From: Bradysia coprophila
Taxonomy: Eukaryota; Arthropoda; Insecta; Diptera; Sciaridae
Assembly (NCBI RefSeq): GCF_014529535.1
Contig: NC_050735.1
Coordinates: 9,931,739 to 9,995,738, forward strand
Length of the DNA: 64,000 bases
Direction of reading: 5' to 3'
Part shown: one piece after another, positions 1 through 11,040 of the stretch
How positions within the stretch are numbered: position 1 is the stretch's first letter
How the letters are laid out: every line of letters starts with the position of its first letter
Translations under genes and position numbers: made by a program
The notes under the pieces: generated by a model
Told to the model about the DNA's origin: nothing
What the model saw: only the letters and a program-made list of their open reading frames with translations
The model's database searches: none

Positions 1-957
1 GTAACTTCTCGAAAGTGATGGAAGTAACATATTCTTTGCACATTTATGCCAACGCCACTTTCTTATTCCATTCTCATTGTAATTAAGAAGTGAGTGAAAT
101 TTTAAAATTCCGTGGCAATTGTAATGGAATCGCTACGAATCGTGTTTGAGTAAATGAATAGACTGAATCGAAATTTTCAGCATTATTTCAGCCCGTAGGC
201 AATAACCTATAATGACCTGTAAGCCCCATACCCAAACGGTCACAGTTTCCATCAAGATATTGTTTTTATGTTGTTCATGGACAATCGTTTACCACTCGGA
301 ACACCAACGGCGACTAAGTTAAAGGAATTAATTTAAAAAGAAAACATTTTATTGGATAAATCGGAAGGTAGAAACGATTAAGTGGAAACAACTTTATAGT
401 TAACGTTGGTAAGGTAAATTTTTAAATAAAAAAAATGATTTCAAAGAATTGTAGGTATCAAAGTGAAAATTTGATTTTAATAAAAGAAAAAAGTGGAAAG
501 TTTAGTGACTATCTGAGAAACATTGTAAGTTTGACGACCGCCGTCTCTGAAGGTAGAATCAATTTATTGTAAATCAATTAAATTTTTGTTTTGACAAAAA
601 AACAAACACAAATATGAAATGAAAACATTGTTGTTTACGATTCGGTTTAATTTTTTTCTTTCCTTTTTAAAATTGATAAAATTATTATTAGAGCTTTTAA
701 GATGAAATATATTTTTAAAAAACTTACGCATCCGTTTGATTATTATTCTAAAAAATCGCCGCTAATACTCTTTATAGACCATGAGCATAAGGACTTCTAT
801 CGTCGGTACACGGATCGGTGTAATATTGTAACAATTTGCGATGCGAACAACTTTCATTTTACAATCTTTGTTGATTATATCCACCGTCTCACATTGTAGA
901 AACGGTGTCTAAATGAAAGTATTTGAGACCAATGAAGAATGGAATTGAAATAGTATT

Positions 958-1080
958 TTCGTACCAAGACAGGAAGTGACGATTTTTTCAGCACCAGTCT
1001 TAAGTTTTCCTTACGAGCGAAGCGAGTAAGGAAAATTAGGACGTGTGCTGAAAAAAATCCATTTCCTGTCGAGGTACGAA
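958..1080. repeat. Short foldback (hairpin) element
   Basis: The left end (TTCGTACC, then AGACAGGAAGTG and a TTTTTTCAGCAC block) reappears inverted at the right end (GTGCTGAAAAAA, CATTTCCTGTC, GGTACGAA). The two arms enclose a loop that itself contains a small hairpin around GAGCGAAGCGAG. This looks like a non-autonomous inverted-repeat element. No target duplication was found and the superfamily is unknown. Confidence 0.55.
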
Positions 1081-1086
1081 CAACGT

Positions 1087-1335
1087 TTTGTGCATCGGAC
1101 AACTGAAATAGACAAAACACATCAATTTACTTGAAAACATACACACTTCACATTCACCATATTAAATTTAATCAATCGTATAGTCATAGAAAAATTCATG
1201 TAATTCTTTTCCCGCACTATAAATCGTAAAGAAATGAAGTTTTTTCCCGCACGATATTTAGTTCGGGAAAAACTGACATTTCTTAATGAAAAATCATGGC
1301 AAAATAGGTCGTATTTCAGTTGTCGGATGCACAAA
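1087..1335. mobile_element. MITE-like element with about 25-base terminal inverted repeats
   Basis: The left end TTTGTGCATCGGACAACTGA is matched inverted at the right end (TCAGTTGTCGGATGCACAAA), giving a 249-base element without coding capacity. The interior has two further TTTTCCCGCAC blocks. No clear target duplication is visible, so the superfamily cannot be given. The rest of bases 1-2007 is AT-rich and shows no supportable gene. Confidence 0.6.
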
Positions 1336-2007
1336 GTAACTTTTGCTGGAAAGTCTGGCGTGCCTGATTATTAAAATTTTTCACTTCCAGTTCACAACAA
1401 AAGTCGTATACAACATGAAGTCTTATTTTATTCGTATATTTAATATTTATCCAAAAACATATTAGCAAATCAAACTTCATCCCTTTTTAGACGTTAGCTC
1501 ATCTGGAATAGTTCCAGGCCACAGAAATATTTTGCGATTTGATGAAATCGTAAAGCCTTGTTCCTAACCCGTGCCTTACCGATGTTTAGTTCACTACTGT
1601 AGTCTTCCGATCAATTATCGTTAGAGTACGTTTTTCGAACTTTTAAAACCAATCTTAATCACCTTGACCACCGTTGTTGACAACATACATTTCTTTTGTG
1701 CAAGACGTCCCATTTGAAAACTAGAAGGTTTATCACGTTTATCAGTCTGGACCGACCGGGAGTTTACATCTCGATTTCGAAACATAGGAAACAGATGGAT
1801 CACCTGATCAATATCCAGAGAAAATTTTGACTTTGGATTGATACAAGGTCCTACTATTGAGAAATAATTTTTATTAAATTTGACGACAGACATTTTCAAG
1901 AAAAATATCGAGAAATCCTTCTCAAAGGTAGGTTCTGATATATTTGGCATTTTGGCAGTCAAACCCTCAAATTTTCATCTTCATTCCAGGCCGTCCCAGA
2001 ATTCCAA

Positions 2008-2881
2008 GGGAAGAAATAAAAGCGATAAATCTAAAATAAGAATTGATCACTTGAAAATTAAAATGATTGCAGGAAAATAAGAATGTGATCACAACCAGTT
2101 TTTCAAATATAACACTACGAAATAAGATTCTATCAACCTAAAATAAGAAGTGATCACAAGTAGTACCTACCACCCGCTAAATCAAATGTGATCACTAAAA
2201 ATAAAGAATTTGATCACTAAAAATAAAGAATTTGATCACTAAAAGTAAAGAATTTGATCACTAAAAGTCCGAACGAATACACATAAAAAGCGTTTTAACA
2301 CGCCGAGCGATCCGGCCCATTGCCCCGGAGCGAAGCGGAGGGCCGCAATGCGAGCCGGGCGCCGGAACGGTGTTGGTAACTTAGGAGTTAATTTTTTCTC
2401 TCTCGCATCGTCTAATAATTAGTCTGTGTAATTCATTGCACATAAAAAGCGTTTTAACACGCCGAGCGATCCGGCCCATTGCCCCGTAGCGAAGCGGAGG
2501 GCCGCAATGCGAGCCAGGCGCCGGAACGGTGTTGGTAACTTAGGTGTTAATTTTTTTTTCTCTTGCATCGTCTAATAATCAAACAGAATAATAGATAGCA
2601 TATCCTTATTTCTTGCAATCAAATTTTTTATTTTGCACGATCATTTCTTTATTTTTTGTAATCAAATTCGTATAATTGTAGATCATTTCTTATTTCGAGA
2701 CGATCATATGTTAGTGGTAAAATTGCATATATTTAGTGATCAAATTCTTATTTTTTGGTGATCAAATTCTATTTTTATTGCTATCATAAAAAAATTGTGA
2801 TCATTTCTCTTTTTCTAGTGATCATTTCCTATTTTCTTGTGATCATTTCTTATTAAATAGCTATCACTTTAATTACATGCC
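2008..2881. mobile_element. Foldback-type transposon, copy A, with tandem-repeat arms
   Basis: This 874-base element is flanked by an exact 9-base direct repeat, GAATTCCAA, at 1999-2007 and 2882-2890. Its ends are imperfect inverted repeats (left GGGAAGAAATAAAAGCGATA, right end read on the minus strand GGCATGTAATTAAAGTGATA). Each arm is an array of units about 22 bases long carrying TGATCAC next to an AAATAAGAATT block. Left-arm units read AAATAAAGAATTTGATCACT and right-arm units read the reverse complement. The centre holds two copies of a GC-rich 159-base unit. No transposase is encoded. Drosophila Foldback elements have the same plan (long inverted arms of short tandem repeats, 9-base target duplication), so a Foldback-like or Mutator-like non-autonomous element is the best reading. 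Confidence 0.75.
2281..2579 (+). repeat. GC-rich 159-base tandem unit, two copies (core of foldback A)
   Basis: Copy 1 starts at 2281 and copy 2 at 2440, both with ACATAAAAAGCGTTTTAACA. Copy 2 is nearly identical and diverges from the unit near 2580. The GC-rich part can fold into a long hairpin: CCGGC pairs with GCCGG, CATTGC with GCAATG and CCC with GGG, leaving an apical GGAGCGAAGCGGA. The same unit occurs at 50808-51000 in the second foldback element with the same 159-base spacing. There is no open reading frame and no recognisable RNA family. Confidence 0.75.
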
Positions 2882-3149
2882 GAATTCCAATAAAACAGAA
2901 ATAACAGAAATTTGAAGATGCTTTTCACTTCAGTTTTACTTTAAAATATGTAAAGGTCTGCTTGTTAAACCCAACACCATAGACAGAAAGTAATCTATGG
3001 CCTGCCTGTGACTAACGAAAACTCAGAACAGAACAGTTTCTTCTGAATTCGGTTCACCGGAAGATGAGATAAAGTTTCATGAACTAAGAAAAGTCTTATA
3101 GAATCCAAGCTATTTCAATATCAAAATTCGTTCTGAAACTGAAATCAGC

Positions 3150-3560
3150 TAATCAGGTCAGGTCATATTGTTTATTAAATGATCTGAGCCCGACGCGGCC
3201 TGATTTATCGTGGACTTGGCGTGACTTGACTTCTGTTAAACTTCTAAAAAAAATCCAAAAAATCAGGTTACCTGTCAGGTCAGGTCAGGTTACTTTATTT
3301 CAATTCAAATCAGGTCATAAACAGAAATTTAGGTTCAGGCGAGGCTCACTTTGATTTACTAAATATTAAAATAGTGATTTACCAAGCTAAATAACTATAT
3401 TTCATTAACTTATTACCATTTCTAGCTAAATTATAAATGGTAAATGGTTAATCACTGGTAAATCATGTTGATCAAAAAGAGTGAGCAACCCCTCGGGATC
3501 AGGTCAACTCAAGTTTCAGATTTTTAAGGTCAGGTTTCAGGTTAACCTGTTCCGAGCCTT
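3150..3560. repeat. Stretch rich in AGGTCA/CAGGT repeats
   Basis: Clusters such as TCAGGTCAGGTCA (near 3156), GTCAGGTCAGGTCAGGTT (near 3278) and further single AGGTCA words lie among ordinary AT-rich sequence. AGGTCA is the nuclear-receptor half-site, but a degenerate simple repeat explains the pattern equally well. Nothing in 2891-3882 looks like a gene. Confidence 0.4.
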
Positions 3561-3882
3561 ACATCACATATGAATGAATCACCCTTTCATATATGCTTAC
3601 ATCATAGAACGAGTTATATGGCATTAGTAAGGTGACTGTTTCACTTGACACATCTGTGGACCTTCACTTATCGGTTTTAAATACTAGATTGAATTCATTG
3701 TACATCACCTTCACTCGAAATCGCTTACGAATCTTAGAGCCACGTGTAATTCATTACAATGAACGAGTCTGTGTCATTTTAAATACATACTTTGGACGCT
3801 GGGCGTGTACAGGCAATTGTTTTTCGTTAAGAGGCAGCTGTCAAAGTTTACTATACTACTATCCATATTTCTCCATATTATG

Positions 3883-4254
3883 TGTGGGGTAAACTGGCAC
3901 ACAGTGCAAAAACAACACATTTTTTAACTACGTAAAAGGTGAACTCGCACACGATTTTTTGATACCAAAATTTTGTAAAAGGAGTAATTAAGTCGATGAC
4001 AGGGCGAAAAAGCATTTGTATATCATCAACGCACTTCAATCAAAAGTGGTACTTTAAATAGGGTACTGAAACATGACAGTGCTCCATACAAAATTTTACA
4101 CTGTAAAAAGAGTATGGATGAAATTTCATACAAAAAGTACTATATTTGGCAGCTGTCATTAACAGCACTTTTGCTTGAAGCGCGTTGATATCATTGAATT
4201 TGTCTATGCGAGTTGAAAAGAGCGTTCTTTTGGCACCGTGTGCCACAATACCGT
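3883..4254. mobile_element. MITE of the TGGCACAC family, with another MITE nested inside
   Basis: The left end GTGGGGTAAACTGGCACAC and right end GTGTGCCACAATAC are inverted. The interior (AACTACGTAAAAGGTGAACT, then AAGTCGATGACA) is the same as in the element at 52927-53152, which identifies the family. This copy is longer because a second, 161-base MITE is inserted at 4027-4187. Confidence 0.65.
4027..4187. mobile_element. 161-base MITE, CAACGCACT family, 7-base target duplication
   Basis: It begins CAACGCACTTCAATCAAAAG and ends with the inverse (CTTTTGCTTGAAGCGCGTTG). It is flanked by ATATCAT at 4020-4026 and 4188-4194. A second copy in opposite orientation lies at 60585-60746. It is inserted inside the older element at 3883-4254. 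No coding capacity. Confidence 0.75.
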
Positions 4255-4701
4255 CTGCGATATGGGTAGGCTTGTTAAAACTGTCAAAAATTCGCTAGTG
4301 AATATTGCTGTACGTGATTATGATATCTCTTGCTAGGGGTCTTCTTCATGTATTCGTAAATTCGGTGCCAGCATTTACTCAAGCTCGGTCTTCTCTTATT
4401 AGCACTCGTTGTGATAGGTGAGGGTGAAGACAATTCTGTAACACACATACTATCCTGAATGAAAACACAGTTCAACTTCTTACAATCTGCTTTTTATTCT
4501 TATTGTTCTTTGGATGATGTAAACTAACAAAGGAATGGATGGTGGTAGTACAAGTAAAAAAATGTTTTTTATTCGTACAAAAGGATTATGACAACAAAGG
4601 CAGTTATATGATAACCTCACTCAATCGACAACAGTAATAAAAACAAAAGATTGAACCACACCGATAATATCCCCTTAACTAATCGATTTACAATTTTGAT
4701 T

Positions 4702-6907
4702 TCAGTTTGCTTTTACTTTAGTATTGCTTAATTTGCACATTGCACCGTACAGTGTCGGAAACGATACGATCACCAGATAAACGGAACCTAAATACGCGAC
4801 TATCACAAATGTTAAAAACAGATCGAATACGGCCGGCTTCACACTGCAAATAATTTAAATTGTCAGATTCGTAGCACACAGGCTGCAACGAAATAGAATA
4901 TTTTACCTGTAGACATTCAGTGTACCCTGATGACCATCGTACAGCATAAAGTCTGGCTCTCGAGCGTCCGGTTTGTCGTAGGTGACTTTAACATTTTTCA
5001 AATACTTTTCAAATGCGTTCTTCAAGTCGTTGTTGATTTGGGTCGATCGTATATGCAGCCACGGTTTGACCAATTCATTTGAAATAGCCTGCAAAAACGG
5101 TTGCAATTAACGACATTCTTCGGTAGAGTCATTGTGTTTATGCTACCGATGCACCAGAGAACAATTCTCCGTTATTATTTCCGAACACATAGGCACCCAG
5201 CGACTCGGCAAGAATCTTAGCGTTTCGCTGAGCCGTCTGCAAGTTTTGCTCTTGATTTTCCACAAATATGGTCGATCTCAACGGATCCTTATGCGATTTC
5301 GAACTGGACAATGTGAATCCGGCCATCCGTTTCATACTGAACCGTTCATGTTCCCATGCCAATTGCACGTCAGCCAAATTGATTTTCTTGTGTATACCCT
5401 CGACCGTCACATTTTCGTAGCTTTGGGCTGTCGTTCGCAGCTGCTTATAGAAATTGTTCATGTGGGTTCCTTCTTTCGGTGGCTTTGATACGTGCATGTA
5501 CAATGTGTTTGTGTCGGACTGCTGACCGATGCCATCGATGCACAACACGAATTCTGCATTCTAAGAAGAGACGAAAATCTAATTTCTTGGCCATGACAGA
5601 AATGGCAACTGTCGCGACTGTCTCACCTGAATCTGCATATTTTCATCCAGATTCGAGTCCAGCCACTTTTTCATTCCTTGGAAGTTCAATAAGGCGCCCG
5701 ACTCCGACAGCAAGAACATAATGCGATATTTCGGCGATGTCGTTGCACTGCTGTGGATTTTACTGAATGCCGATACTAGTGACATGAATACAGTCACGTC
5801 CAAATTCGGTAGTTGATGCTACGCAATCAGAATATGTAACACATGTACCGTATGGATAAGAGCAGAGGTAGTAACTTACATTGACCAATCCGAATGTTTC
5901 CAAGTGCGCAGTGATTATGATCAATGGCAATTTCGTGTTGATTTCAACGTTTCCATCGGCTTTGATATTTTTTGTTGGTGCCAACTCGCCTTGTATGATC
6001 GGGATTTTGGATTGTTTATTGACTACATGACTAGCTCCCGATACCACTACCTGTGGTAACGACATTTCGTAAATTAAAAATTCGTTGAACGAATTGGCTG
6101 AACCCAATCACATACCTGGTATCCATTGGCCGAAATCGAGTTGATTATTTCACTGATCGCCGATTCTCTTTTGTTGTTCTTGGATGTCTCTTGTTTTTCC
6201 TTGCTGGTCGATATCTCATCAATGATGTTACTCAGCTCGGGGTCAAACTTCGAGAAGTAGACTGGGATCGAAATTTCTTGGGCCATAATTGCCTGCTCTA
6301 GTGTGTAGATTTGCTGCAACATTTGTGTGGTTTCAGTATCGTAATTGAATTAATCGAACAAGTTCGAATGGGGACACCGTTGACAATTCTTAAATTGCCA
6401 CATAATGTGTGAGGGTTACCTGTTTCTCCTCATTGCTCAGAAGAGACAAATTTTCAGGCAGTAAGATAATAACTCCACCAGCCTTTGCCCGAATCTCACG
6501 GAACTGATCGACCGTCAAATCTTGGAACCTTTTCGACAAAAATTATTTTTTTTATCAAATCGTCAGCTGAGCAAATCTGGGTTTTTTTTTCCACTCACCT
6601 CGTAATTACGCAATGCCGCGACGTTGTCCATGTCTGTAGTGATTTCGCTTCTAAATTTATACTCGAGGCTCGGCAACCTGTTTAAAATGGAGATTGTCGG
6701 GTGAGAATTTTTTTCTGACTTGCATCACACAAAGTGCCAACCGTATGGGACTCCATGTACATCGTATTGTGCCATCCGTTCGATGGTGAACTCATTTGAG
6801 GCCAACACCGGGCTGGACGATAGAATAACTAATAATGGGATGGTAACCAATAAAACGGAGAAACCACCACGAAATAAATCGGCAAAATTATCGGCATCTT
6901 CGAACAT
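4702..6907 (-). CDS. NCLN: Nicalin (ER membrane protein, nicastrin-like)
   Basis: Nine exons, in order 6907-6742, 6677-6599, 6528-6420, 6313-6116, 6050-5880, 5818-5627, 5560-5147, 5088-4907 and 4843-4702, all with GT-AG borders and consistent phases, give 550 residues, close to the usual nicalin length of about 560. The N-terminus has a hydrophobic signal segment (residues 15-36), followed by HGVPYGCR and the region leading to AHLETFGLVN, where aminopeptidase relatives carry zinc ligands. A single membrane span (about residues 510-532) lies near the C-terminus. Nicalin pairs with NOMO and TMEM147 in the ER membrane. That complex (BOS/PAT) works at the translocon in multipass protein insertion, and nicalin also modulates Nodal signalling in fish. 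The protein belongs to the nicastrin/M28 fold but is not thought to be an active peptidase. The start at 6907 is the only ATG ahead of the signal segment. Confidence 0.9.
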
Positions 6908-7845
6908 GATTGAGGTGTGTGGGCAATTTAATCCGAAAACTTATTTTTTACTTGAATTAATTTAGCAATCGATCTTCAATTGATAAACACGAATTATAAT
7001 AAGTGGAAATGAAAATGCTGCAGAAAATTAAATGGGTGATGATGAAAATGAATTTTCACGGTGACATTTGACGATAATGTCAGATTAATTTTAAGGTGCA
7101 TTCAGACGATTCAGACGAACCGACAATTTGATCTGACACATGAAATGAATTTTTACGATGACATTCGACGATATGTCAACATATAAAGGTGCAATATGCA
7201 ATAGGAGAATGGAATTTAGAAACTAAGGGTAAAATCTATTACAATTTAGTACTTTTCTTCATCAAAAGTCTGCTGTCACTGAATTATTTTTTAATGAACA
7301 AACTTCACTGCAGTGACATTTCATGGGAATGAACGAATGTGAAGTTGTTACACAAAAAAATAGTACAGTGATAATGAAGTACTATAAAAAATGTGGCGCC
7401 TCTACAGGCCAACCGACTAGGCGAATACAGATGGTTGTGTTCTTGCGTGAAACAGTCCAGTAGTACTTCGGCACAAACGGAGAGACAACAACCACATTTT
7501 GAAATTATCTTGCATAAAAATTTTGATTGCAAATCTAGTACTTCACAATTTTTAAACATACATTTTACTACATAAAGGACCATTTTACACAGAGTTTGTC
7601 ATTATTTTTGTCGTCGTTATCGATAACACATGAGTAGCCGTATGTGACAGGTTAAGGCGAATCAAAAGAAACTTATTTTGTGGAATTGTGCGCCAAATGT
7701 TTAGACTAGCGAAAGGGCGAACTGACTATATAGATTCAAGACGCTAATCCGAAAACATCGTCGAAAATTCCCAATATTAAACTTTGGTGAGGTCATACAG
7801 TGCTAAAAATTCGATTTTGGTGAGTTTGTTTACGTATAGAAAAGC

Positions 7846-8069
7846 AAGGCTGTATACTTTGGGGAGGTCACGCAGTACAGATACGCGGGTTACACACCAC
7901 AGTTGATGATAAAATAACCGATTTCATACAAAAATTAACCTACTCTGATGATTCTCGTCGTCTTGATGATGTGGTGAATTGTTTTACATGTAAAATCATC
8001 AGAAGTGGTGTGTTCCCGCGTATCTAATAAAATGGCGGTCTGCGTGACCTCCTCAAAGTATACAGCCTT
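7846..8069. mobile_element. 224-base MITE with nested inverted repeats
   Basis: The outer ends are inverted copies of AAGGCTGTATACTTTGGGGA plus GGTCACGCAG. A second inverted pair lies inside (GATACGCGGGTTACACACCA near 7880 against TGGTGTGTTCCCGCGTATC near 8012). It lies in the gap between nicalin and the CCDC134 gene. The rest of 6908-8417 shows no gene. Confidence 0.7.
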
Positions 8070-8417
8070 GTGGAAAAGGTGTGCTCCCGCTCTATAAAGT
8101 TAACAGCCTTGATTGAAACGAGGGTTGTCAAAGAGCTCGAAAACTGTGATTTGACCAACTGAACAGAACCAGAAATTGACTAACAATTTTGGAACTTTGT
8201 TTGTAGATTTACCAGCGTCACATCTTCTCTGATTCGTTCGAATCAATGAACGTCAACAATAAGACTTAATATAATTACCCCAGCTGTCATGTCCCAACTA
8301 TGTGTATATCGTGTAAACGACACCTAATTATTTACCGAAATTCATTTTCAAAACCTAACCTCTAGTCCGGTGGTCATAGTGATAAAGATTTTTACAGTCT
8401 GCACAAGATATAGAAAA

Positions 8418-9106
8418 ATGTTCTACCTACTGTTTCTGATGGTATTGTCTATTCCGTGCGATGGGCAAAATGCGGACACTGGGAACCAACCGCTAATCAA
8501 TGCACAAATCTGTATGTTATCTGCTCTGCATGAATTGGTTTGAATTGAAAGTTGTTTTGTTTTAAAGATTCCAGTATGTTTGTGAGGCGACGTGAGGAGC
8601 ACAAGACGTTGCTGGATCACTTCCAACGCACAGAAAAATATGATCGAAAGTTTAAATTGTTAGAGATCGGCATCAATCAAATCCTTGCTATCCTTCGTGA
8701 GAATAGACCGAAATTGGTTCAAGAGAACTACTCGACATCAGGATTTCCAAAAACCAGTAATATGATTGATGCTTTAACACTAGTCGTGGAAAATACGTGT
8801 CTCATTGGTGATTTAATACTTCACATGCCTGATTTGAGCGATAAAATCCTGTCGAAAGACAATGATTGGAAGGAAACGTTAAACTGGGCCGTACAATTTA
8901 CAGTAGGTGTTCACGACGTCGTTGACCCGAAAACGAGGAAAATGTTATCTCTCGTCGATCAGGAGATTAACGTTGAAAGGCGAACAAGTGATTACATTAA
9001 CCCGTATAGGGAAATAGAGCAGCCATCAGCTAAGAAACGATCCAAAGAAAAGAAAAAATTGAAGAAAGGACCGCAGTTGCGTTCTGCCGGTCGAACTGAA
9101 CTATAA
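8418..9106 (+). CDS. CCDC134: CCDC134-like secretory-pathway protein
   Basis: Two exons (8418-8511 and 8568-9106) joined across a 56-base intron give 210 residues. A signal peptide (MFYLLFLMVLSIPCDGQ) is followed by a helical, charged region (SSMFVRRREEHKTLLDHF) and the conserved GDLILHMPDL segment. A lysine-rich tail leads into KKGPQLRSAGRTEL. The human CCDC134 tail has the same layout, ending RKGP...QSEL, an ER-retrieval-like motif; RTEL is probably its equivalent here. CCDC134 is a small ER-resident or secreted protein that works with the chaperone GRP94, and its loss causes a bone disorder in humans. The gene converges on Cbp20; its AATAAA signal begins directly after the stop codon. Orthology was judged from overall layout and the C-terminus. 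Confidence 0.85.
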
Positions 9107-9153
9107 AATAAAAACGAAATCGTTTCGCTTAAAAAATAATTATTTTTTTTATT
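9107..9153. terminator. Opposed poly(A) signals of CCDC134 and Cbp20
   Basis: AATAAA on the plus strand (9107-9112) directly follows the CCDC134 stop. AATAAA on the minus strand (9148-9153) lies 35 bases past the Cbp20 stop at 9188. Because cleavage normally falls 10-30 bases after the signal, the two mRNAs probably overlap or abut at their 3' ends. Confidence 0.6.
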
Positions 9154-9187
9154 CAACACTTCCTTATATACTACGGACATCCGGCAA

Positions 9188-9773
9188 TCATGCCCGATTG
9201 TCGGTGTTTGGCGCAATTTTCTGGGCAATCAATTTGCCATAACCTCCTCTGCCAGAATCATAATCCGTTCGGTATTCGTCTCTCACTTGACCACCAGATT
9301 TGCCACGTCCATACTGACGCCCTTCAATGAAACCGGCATCCCAATCAACGCGAACGATTCGATCATCCAGCCGAGTACCGTTTATGTATCTCATTGAATT
9401 TTCCGCATCCTCTCGAATGTAATATTCGATGAAGCAAAAACCGCACGGAGTTTTCTTGAATTTGTCCAAGCCCATCACTATGCGCCGGATGTCACCACAT
9501 CTCGAAAATAACTCATGTATCTGTTCCTCGGTTGTGTAAAATGATAGATTACCAACGTACAATGTGGTTGTAAATCGAAGTCGTTGTTCTTGTTCGTGCC
9601 GGGAGCCCTGCAAGTGACAAAATAACAAACATTTGAAGTTGTAAACAAAGTTTTGATGAGCATTGAGGTTAGGAATTTTTTATTCATTTGGAGGTTTCTC
9701 CGAATTTCATTTCGTTTCTTACTTTATAATGCTGGTCACGATATGAACTTAATTCGACCGAACCAGTAGACAT
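9188..9773 (-). CDS. Cbp20: Nuclear cap-binding protein subunit 2 (CBP20)
   Basis: Exon 1 (9773-9723, 17 codons, [17 protein letters not shown]) and exon 2 (9607-9188) give 156 residues, matching the family length. The RRM has RNP2 (LYVGNL, about residue 33) and RNP1 (GFCFIEYY, about residue 73). The C-terminal [20 protein letters not shown] and [14 protein letters not shown] segments that fold over the cap are intact. CBP20 binds the m7G cap of nuclear transcripts together with CBP80, promoting splicing, export, miRNA processing and decay surveillance. The N-terminal [13 protein letters not shown] is almost the fly sequence, fixing the start and the small first exon. There is no sign of damage. 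Confidence 0.95.
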
Positions 9774-10466
9774 GATGCTGGTAGATAGAAACTAAGCACC
9801 GCAATTTTTAATCAGCAAATTACACTCTTCGAACTCTTCGGCAAACAAAATTTTGTGTATAATGTCAGATAATGTCAGACGTGTGAGTATCATTTTTATG
9901 AGGTGAAGTTTGCTGCAATTCTGAAGAAACGGCGTAATCAAAAGTTCGGTTTTTTCAAATTTTGGTGGGTCCTTTTTAAATTTAGTAACAAATACGATAT
10001 ATGCTGCTCAAATAAATTTTTAGATATTGAATGGTGAAAAAGGAAATGTCTTAAATAATCTGTTAGGATCCATTTTACAAAATAGAATTAACTTTAGCGA
10101 TGGATGGTGGTTTTTTGGACCATTTTCAAAGCTTTACGAAAGACACGGAAGACTGCCCTGATATGAGAGTAATCTTCATTCAGGTGACACACTTTAGCGA
10201 AGTCTTGTTAGCTTATTGAAGAACAAGACTTCGCTAAAGTTTAGTTATGCCACCTCTTTGAACAAAAATATCGGCTGAGTTCTTAAACATCACAAGAACG
10301 GAATTTTGTTGGGTTTCGTTTGTTACTTTCGTTTTTTTTTGTTCCACACGTATTCCACCACATAGAAGTAGCGTTTGTCTTTACGTTCCTTGAGTTCCAC
10401 ATGTACGTGCGAGTGTGTTAACGCTTCTTTTGTTGACAACATGTAGAACGAAACGATGTGTAACAA

Positions 10467-10678
10467 CAACGCACTGCTCCCAGCATGAACATAAGAAATA
10501 TTTGGAGGCTAATGAAGTCACAGTAGGCACTGCGTTTCTTTCGTAAAGGTAGATGATTTGTTTTCGTTGTATGAGTTAAAACACACAATACAATCAATCT
10601 TCAGCGGTAGCTCTCATCACAAAAACCTCCAAATGGGACATTTGTCAAAAGAGTGTTCATGCTAGGAGCAGTGCGTTG
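10467..10678. mobile_element. 212-base MITE (CAACGCACTGCTC family) with 7-base target duplication
   Basis: It begins CAACGCACTGCTCCCAGCAT and ends with the inverse (ATGCTAGGAGCAGTGCGTTG). GTAACAA flanks both sides (10460-10466 and 10679-10685). Related ends (GCACTGCTCCTAGCATGA) recur near 19740, 20027, 20852, 21063 and 43919, so this is a dispersed family. The CAACGCACT terminus is shared with the element at 4027-4187. Confidence 0.75.
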
Positions 10679-10945
10679 GTAACAATTAAAACTGACGAAT
10701 GCTAACCAATTGCAAACTAAAATTGAGTTGAGTTTATGATTTTTCTAATGATTATGGTGACCTAAAGAGTCTTTGCACGAATGCAATGAAATGAATTTTT
10801 TCGGAGAATGAATGAGGAGCGTGGCAGGGCTTAGAAGAACCGGTTTTTGAATCCTTCTACTTTGGCTCCTACATCCTATATGTCACTCAGCTTACCACTG
10901 ACACAGGCTCTAGATGTGTAATTATTAATACACATTGTAAGTATA

Positions 10946-11040
10946 TTACTTCCGAGGTTCCAAGTTGTGTATTTGATAAGTGGGGTGTTGCAGCCTTACT
11001 CCCCACTTTTCAAATACACAACGTGGAACCTCAGAAGTAC
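10946..11040. repeat. Hairpin repeat with TTCCAAGTTGTGTATTTG arms
   Basis: ACTTCCGAGGTTCCAAGTTG and TGTATTTGATAAGTGGGG are followed by the near-inverse CCCCACTTTTCAAATACACA, then GTGGAACCTCAGAAGT. A related half, inverted and with the neighbouring ATGAAACATGCCGTAACACG block, lies at about 36375-36500. This marks a dispersed repeat. Confidence 0.55.

Noticed and set aside
1621-1962. 113-codon open frame on the minus strand
   Set aside because: The first codon is not ATG and the product resembles nothing; it lies next to a repeat-rich region.
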